Below are positions 60,304-64,000 of a stretch of DNA of 64,000 nucleotides, piece after piece. The notes beneath the pieces are model-generated. The model did not search any database. It was given only the letters and a program-made list of their open reading frames with translations, and had not been told where the DNA came from. The DNA is from Flavicella sp965243265 (lineage in GTDB: Bacteria > Bacteroidota > Bacteroidia > Flavobacteriales > Flavobacteriaceae). Location of the stretch: the NCBI GenBank assembly GCA_965243265.1, contig CBDEUL010000006.1:124001-188000 (forward strand), in the 5' to 3' direction. Numbering within the stretch: the stretch's first letter is position 1; each line of letters starts with the position of its first letter. The translations under genes were made by a program, and so were the position numbers.

Positions 60304-61449
60304 ATGGAAAAAGAAAACTACATAACACTTAAACATTTACTCATTGACGGAGAGAGAATGATTGGTCTTAAGTTTTACCCAAATAAGGTTATTCAAGCCT
60401 TAGTCAAAACCTTACCAAATCCTAAGTGGAGTACTTCGTATAATATGGTTTATATTCCTAACAAGCATGAAAATATAACCTTGATTTTTAATGTTTTTAG
60501 AGGCGTTTCTTGGATAAATTGTGCTTCTTTCTTTCCTAAAAAGACCATAAAACAGAACAACCCCACATTAACCTCGGTAGAAATATCAACGAATAATTCT
60601 AAAGTTCCTCAAGAATATATCAATAAATTAATTTTAAAAAAATATGCCAAAAGCACTGCTAAAACATATATTTCTATGTTTGAAAAGTTTATGGATTTTT
60701 ATAGAAATCAAAACATAAACAACTTAAACGAAAAAGACATCAAAAATTACTTGTTACAACTTTCAAAAACAGATAAATCAAGCTCATTTTTAAATCAGTC
60801 TATCAACGCTATCAAATTTTATTATGAAGTGGTACTTCAAATGCCTAATCGGTTTTATGACATTGAGAGACCTATAAAAAAGAAAACACTTCCTAAAGTT
60901 CTTAGTAAAGAAGCTATTTTTAAAATGATCCAGGTAACCACCAATATAAAACACAGCTGTATCATTTCTTTACTCTATTCTTCTGGGTTAAGAAAATCTG
61001 AACTCCTAAATTTAAAACTAACAGATATTGATGGTAAAAAGATGACAATAAGAATTGAAAATGCCAAAGGAGGCAAGGATCGAATAACTATCTTAAGCAA
61101 AGGTCTCGTTGAAAAACTAAGGAGTTACTGGACTGAATATAAAACAAAAACATACCTCTTTGAAGGTCAAAAAGGTAAAAAATATAGTGCTGAAAGTGTG
61201 TCAAAAATAATACACAAAGCTAGTGTGAAAGCTAAAATTTTAAAAAGAGTTACACCACATATGCTACGCCATAGTTTTGCTACACATCTATTAGAAGATG
61301 GTGTTGACCTTAGGACTATACAACTACTACTTGGACACAGCTCTATAAAAACAACCGAAATATACACGCATATAACAGTAAACTCTCTAATTTCTATCAA
61401 AAACCCATTAGATTCTATATATTTGAATACAAAACAAACAGATATATAA
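60304..61449 (+). CDS. Tyrosine recombinase/integrase
   Basis: 381 residues. An extra N-terminal part (about 1-95) common in Bacteroidota integrases precedes a SAM-like core-binding domain (about 97-190) and the catalytic domain with Arg230 in SGLRKSELL, Lys in NAKGGKDR, H319-x-x-R322 in HMLRHSFATHLL, His in LGHSS and Tyr354 in IYTH. The IntI-specific insert of integron integrases is absent. It is distinct from the housekeeping recombinase at 8390 and sits at the edge of an accessory region, directly followed by a palindrome that may be its site. Likely the integrase that placed the primase-RT module here. Confidence 0.88.
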   Translation: MEKENYITLKHLLIDGERMIGLKFYPNKVIQALVKTLPNPKWSTSYNMVYIPNKHENITLIFNVFRGVSWINCASFFPKKTIKQNNPTLTSVEISTNNSKVPQEYINKLILKKYAKSTAKTYISMFEKFMDFYRNQNINNLNEKDIKNYLLQLSKTDKSSSFLNQSINAIKFYYEVVLQMPNRFYDIERPIKKKTLPKVLSKEAIFKMIQVTTNIKHSCIISLLYSSGLRKSELLNLKLTDIDGKKMTIRIENAKGGKDRITILSKGLVEKLRSYWTEYKTKTYLFEGQKGKKYSAESVSKIIHKASVKAKILKRVTPHMLRHSFATHLLEDGVDLRTIQLLLGHSSIKTTEIYTHITVNSLISIKNPLDSIYLNTKQTDI

Positions 61450-61452
61450 TGG

Positions 61453-61489
61453 GAATAAACGTACCAGTACGTTTATTCAAACGTTAGCC
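61453..61489. repeat. palindrome and GTTAGCC segment after the integrase (candidate attachment site)
   Basis: GAATAAACGTAC (61453-61464), 2-bp centre, GTACGTTTATTC (61467-61478): a perfect 12-bp inverted repeat that begins 4 nt after the integrase stop, followed by AACGTTAGCC (61480-61489). There is no T-run, so an ordinary terminator is unlikely. Position and form suggest a recombination or binding site. Confidence 0.5.
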
Positions 61490-61528
61490 ATCATCTAAAA
61501 ATCGAACTGCAAAAAATCAAAATCGCTA

Positions 61529-62554
61529 TTGAAATCAACAACTGAAATATTAAAATTTAGCGTATCGTACCAAGAAAACGCTTGGGCGAAATTATCGAAA
61601 GAGATTACTATCCAAGAATCTTTACGTCTAATTAAATCTGAACTATTTAAACAAAAAATAGAGAGTTTAAGAAATCACCTCAATAACGAAAATAAAACGG
61701 AATACGATAAAAACAAAGTGAAATTACCAGCGGTAACATTTTGTGCAACATTTGGAGAGAAAAGAAAAAAAGAGGAATTAAAAAAATACAATTCAATCAT
61801 AGTCATTGATATTGACAAACTTGAAAATGAAGAATTAAAAAAAGTTTGGAACTTTTTGGAAAAAGACCCATTGGTTTTTACTCTTTGGAAATCACCATCA
61901 AATAAAGGTATAAAAGGATTAATTTCTATTCAATACGATTTTGAACTAAATAATGAAAATATTGATATAGCTCACAAAAGTGCTTTCAAAAAACTTTCGG
62001 ATTACTTCAATAATAATTATCAAATTGAATTAGACAAAAGCGGAAGCGATACAACACGCTTATGTTTTTTTTCCTACGATAATGAATTGATTTTAAAAGA
62101 TAATCACAAATCATTTGAAATTCTTGAATCTGACTTATTAGTCCTGAACGCTGAAAAAAAAGGCAAAACAATAAAAGTAATAAGTGTTAGTAATCAAGAC
62201 TCTTTAAACAATCCACTAAATAGGAACAATCAATCTGACAGAAAAACGATAGGTGCAATAATTAAGTTCTTAGAACGTAAAAACTTATCAATAACAACTT
62301 CATATGATAATTGGTACAAGGTTGCAATGTCAATTGCGAATTCATTTACCTATGATATTGGTTTAAACTATTTCAAAAGATTTAGTGCAATCGATAAAGA
62401 GAAATATGACGAAATCAATTGCACAAATTTTTTACAAAATTGTTATGAATCAAGAAATGGTTCGATAAAATTTAACTCAATAATACATTTAGCAAACGAA
62501 AAAGGATATTTAACTAAACAACAAAAGAAAAAGGGTTCTGAGGCGGAAGGGTAA
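61529..62554 (+). CDS. Primase-polymerase-like protein: BT4734/VirE-N domain plus PriCT-2
   Basis: 341 residues starting at TTG (61529); a stop at 61496-61498 bounds the frame and no ATG is near. The first domain (about 1-205) fits the BT4734/VirE N-terminal family, which has been grouped with archaeo-eukaryotic primases. It has IVIDID with Asp94 and Asp96 (metal site), the SPSNKGIKG motif (122-130) and LDKSGSDTTRLCFFSYD with Asp169/Asp174. The second domain (about 235-325, WYKVAMSIA...YFKRFSAID..KYDEINC) fits PriCT-2. No helicase domain follows, unlike the longer mobile-element proteins. The 3' end overlaps the left arm of the inverted repeat before the reverse transcriptase. Confidence 0.8.
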   Translation: MKSTTEILKFSVSYQENAWAKLSKEITIQESLRLIKSELFKQKIESLRNHLNNENKTEYDKNKVKLPAVTFCATFGEKRKKEELKKYNSIIVIDIDKLENEELKKVWNFLEKDPLVFTLWKSPSNKGIKGLISIQYDFELNNENIDIAHKSAFKKLSDYFNNNYQIELDKSGSDTTRLCFFSYDNELILKDNHKSFEILESDLLVLNAEKKGKTIKVISVSNQDSLNNPLNRNNQSDRKTIGAIIKFLERKNLSITTSYDNWYKVAMSIANSFTYDIGLNYFKRFSAIDKEKYDEINCTNFLQNCYESRNGSIKFNSIIHLANEKGYLTKQQKKKGSEAEG

Positions 62555-62690
62555 CCTCTCGTAAGTATCATCCTCTTCAACGGTATTTTTCGGTCATATT
62601 ACCAGAGGACTTAAAAAAAATGGCTTGGCATTTATATGTCAGTATCTTTGTCAATATGTGTGTAAGCACTTTACAGGAACCCTTTTTCTT
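62525..62690 (+). ncRNA. candidate structured RNA bounded by a 16-bp inverted repeat
   Basis: AAGAAAAAGGGTTCTG (62525-62540) pairs with CAGGAACCCTTTTTCTT (62674-62690) with one bulged G, closing about 133 nt. Inside, TCCTCT (62571-62576) can pair with AGAGGA (62604-62609) with an inner GGTA/TACC (62582-62585 with 62600-62603), and TGTAA (62661-62665) with TTACA (62671-62675). The element ends 10 nt before the RT ATG and lacks a reading frame outside the last ten codons of the upstream gene. Long closing stems next to an RT gene are typical of retron and DRT RNAs. Transcription is not shown by sequence alone. Confidence 0.55.
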
Positions 62691-62700
62691 ATTTTAATTT

Positions 62701-64000
62701 ATGAAAGAATTTTCTACATATTTTACAGAAAGAGCAATTGTAACTCACATTTGTAAATTACGTGTGAAAATCGCTAAAACTCGAAACAAAAAACATTTAA
62801 TTCATCTTTTAACGGATTCTGAAAAATATAATTATCACGTCAAAGAACAAAAGTCAGCTAATGAAAATGAATTTTCAAAATATCAATTTGAGTTAAACAT
62901 CCAATTAAGTAAAATCCTTCCACCTCGCAAAAAATGGGTTAAACTTGGCTACAAATCAAGAATGAATAAGAATGGAACTGAAAAATTAACTTCAAATGAT
63001 AAGAATTTTTATTCCTTACTTAAAACAATAAAACTTTATCGAAAAAAAGACCCTAATGCTAGCTGGCTTTTAGAACTTGACAACTTCATTAAAGAGATTC
63101 AATTAGCAATTGAAAGTGATGATTTTGAAATAAACACACCTCTTATTTTTCCCAAACTAAAGGAAGAATTAATTTCTAAAACTAAAGCCAATAAATGTCG
63201 TCCTATTTCAATGTTCTCATTGAAAGAAAGAATTATTTTAAGTATATCAAATAAATTTCTAACTAATCTATTTGATGACTATTTTCAAGATTCCTCATAT
63301 GCTTTTCGTTCAAAAAAAAACAAAGAAGGAACTTCTATTATTTCTCATCACGACTGCATAAAAGACATAATTCAGTTACAAAAAAACAATAACTATGAGC
63401 CTTTGTTTGTTGTTGAGTGTGATATGGAAAAGTTTTATGATTCTGTTAATCATAAAATAGTTAAGGAATTATTCAACAATTTAATAGAAAAATCAAAAAA
63501 AGATAATCCTAATTTTGATTACAAGGCTGTTAAACATATATTTTCTGAATATTTAAACTGCTACGCTTTTAATAAAAATGTCCCATTATCAACTGATACT
63601 AAATATTGGGACAGTTATAATATACCAAATGGAGAGTTCGGTTGGATTAAGAAAAGATTAAAAGAATTAGAATATTATTCAAATATAACAGAAGAAAGAA
63701 TTGGAGTACCACAAGGAGGTGCTTTATCAGGGTTAATAGCAAATATTGTACTTAATGAGGCTGATAAAAGAGTGTTAAAAATAGAGGTGTTTTATATTCG
63801 TTTCTGTGACGATATGCTAATAATACATAAGGATAAAGACCAATGTGAAAAGGCAAAAGCTATTTACGAAAACTCTTTAACAGATTTAAAATTAGTGCCT
63901 CATAAGTTTGTTGATAAACTAAAAGAGAAAGCTAGTCCTTCAAAATTTACAACTAAACCTTTTTGGCACACAAAATCAAAAGGACCTTATAAATGGGATT
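62701..64000 (+). CDS. Reverse transcriptase, 3' end cut by window (UG/DRT-like)
   Basis: Open frame of 433 codons from ATG at 62701 to the window end. RT motifs in order: RPISMFSLKERII (Arg167), SYAFRS, CDMEKFYDSV (Asp241, catalytic), GVPQGGALSGLIANIVLNEAD (Gly335 on) and RFCDDMLII (Asp370 and Asp371). The YxDD box is FCDD. About 150 residues precede the first RT motif. The retron-specific NAxxH is not seen, no group II intron maturase region is visible, and the frame is still open beyond the palm, so a fused C-terminal domain is possible. It is best described as an unclassified UG/Abi (defence-type) RT. It lies 146 nt after the primase-like gene, with the candidate RNA between. Confidence 0.87.
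   Translation, partial: MKEFSTYFTERAIVTHICKLRVKIAKTRNKKHLIHLLTDSEKYNYHVKEQKSANENEFSKYQFELNIQLSKILPPRKKWVKLGYKSRMNKNGTEKLTSNDKNFYSLLKTIKLYRKKDPNASWLLELDNFIKEIQLAIESDDFEINTPLIFPKLKEELISKTKANKCRPISMFSLKERIILSISNKFLTNLFDDYFQDSSYAFRSKKNKEGTSIISHHDCIKDIIQLQKNNNYEPLFVVECDMEKFYDSVNHKIVKELFNNLIEKSKKDNPNFDYKAVKHIFSEYLNCYAFNKNVPLSTDTKYWDSYNIPNGEFGWIKKRLKELEYYSNITEERIGVPQGGALSGLIANIVLNEADKRVLKIEVFYIRFCDDMLIIHKDKDQCEKAKAIYENSLTDLKLVPHKFVDKLKEKASPSKFTTKPFWHTKSKGPYKWD

Noticed and set aside
62525..62690. Classification as a canonical retron msr-msd
   Set aside because: The RT lacks the retron NAxxH motif, is already too long, and no long msd-type hairpin or clear branch AGC is seen; only the general layout is retron-like.
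62525..62690. Classification as an integron attC site
   Set aside because: The arms do not carry RYYYAAC and GTTRRRY core sites, and the integrase lacks the IntI insert.

Overview
The window is low-GC DNA from a member of the Flavobacteriaceae (Bacteroidota), probably marine. This rests on the gene orders rpsU-xerC-hpf-tRNAs-tuf-secE-nusG-rplKAJL-rpoB and parA-parB-DUF5683-dapB-lepB-WbqC, on fused E1 alpha/beta, DUF2851, DUF4294 and DUF5683 proteins, on TAnnTTTG promoters, and on the near absence of Shine-Dalgarno sites. The exception is rpsU, which has a strong one.

Layout. 1-9716 (minus strand) is the translation/transcription block: rpsU, xerC, hpf, four tRNAs, tuf, tRNA-Trp, secE, nusG, rplK, rplA, rplJ, rplL and the 5' four fifths of rpoB, with internal terminators and one good promoter. 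9840-14781 (minus) holds an acyl-CoA dehydrogenase, a helix-hairpin-helix protein, an AGCS symporter, a K+ channel with TrkA-N domain and a PspC-like protein. 14962-23973 (plus) holds uvrA, a LOG-family hydrolase, an M1-like protein with degenerate zinc site fused to a membrane barrel, and the fused E1. 24098-33575 holds DUF2851 (minus), then nitroreductase, pepD, parAB, DUF5683, dapB, lepB, wbqC and a Crp/Fnr regulator (plus). ettA and a secreted sulfatase (minus) follow. 37147-42337 is a complete rRNA operon on the minus strand (16S, tRNA-Ile, tRNA-Ala, 23S, 5S) with tandem promoters at 42.5-42.7 kb. 42885-49953 holds DUF4294 (minus), an M42 peptidase, a NUDIX enzyme, a cNMP/CBS/DUF294 protein, a DnaQ-like exonuclease (plus), and convergent acs (minus).

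50664-59648 is a nitrogen-assimilation cluster: an outer-membrane porin-like gene (frame-disrupted), a P-II protein, Amt, and glutamate synthase large and small subunits. Two upstream regions carry clustered palindromes that look like operators: three TACGTA palindromes (with two more upstream) before the porin, and three ATTATCAAT half-sites before gltB.

From about 59.7 kb the window enters an accessory island: a divergent zinc-ribbon protein and tyrosine recombinase, a palindrome directly after the integrase, a stand-alone primase-polymerase-like protein (BT4734/VirE-N plus PriCT-2), and a reverse transcriptase cut off by the window end. A 16-bp inverted repeat with one bulged base (62525-62540 with 62674-62690) encloses about 133 nt immediately upstream of the reverse transcriptase. 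This is the layout expected of a template or effector ncRNA, as in retrons and some defence-associated reverse transcriptases. The primase + ncRNA + RT set is the best candidate here for an undescribed system, but its 3' half is outside the window.
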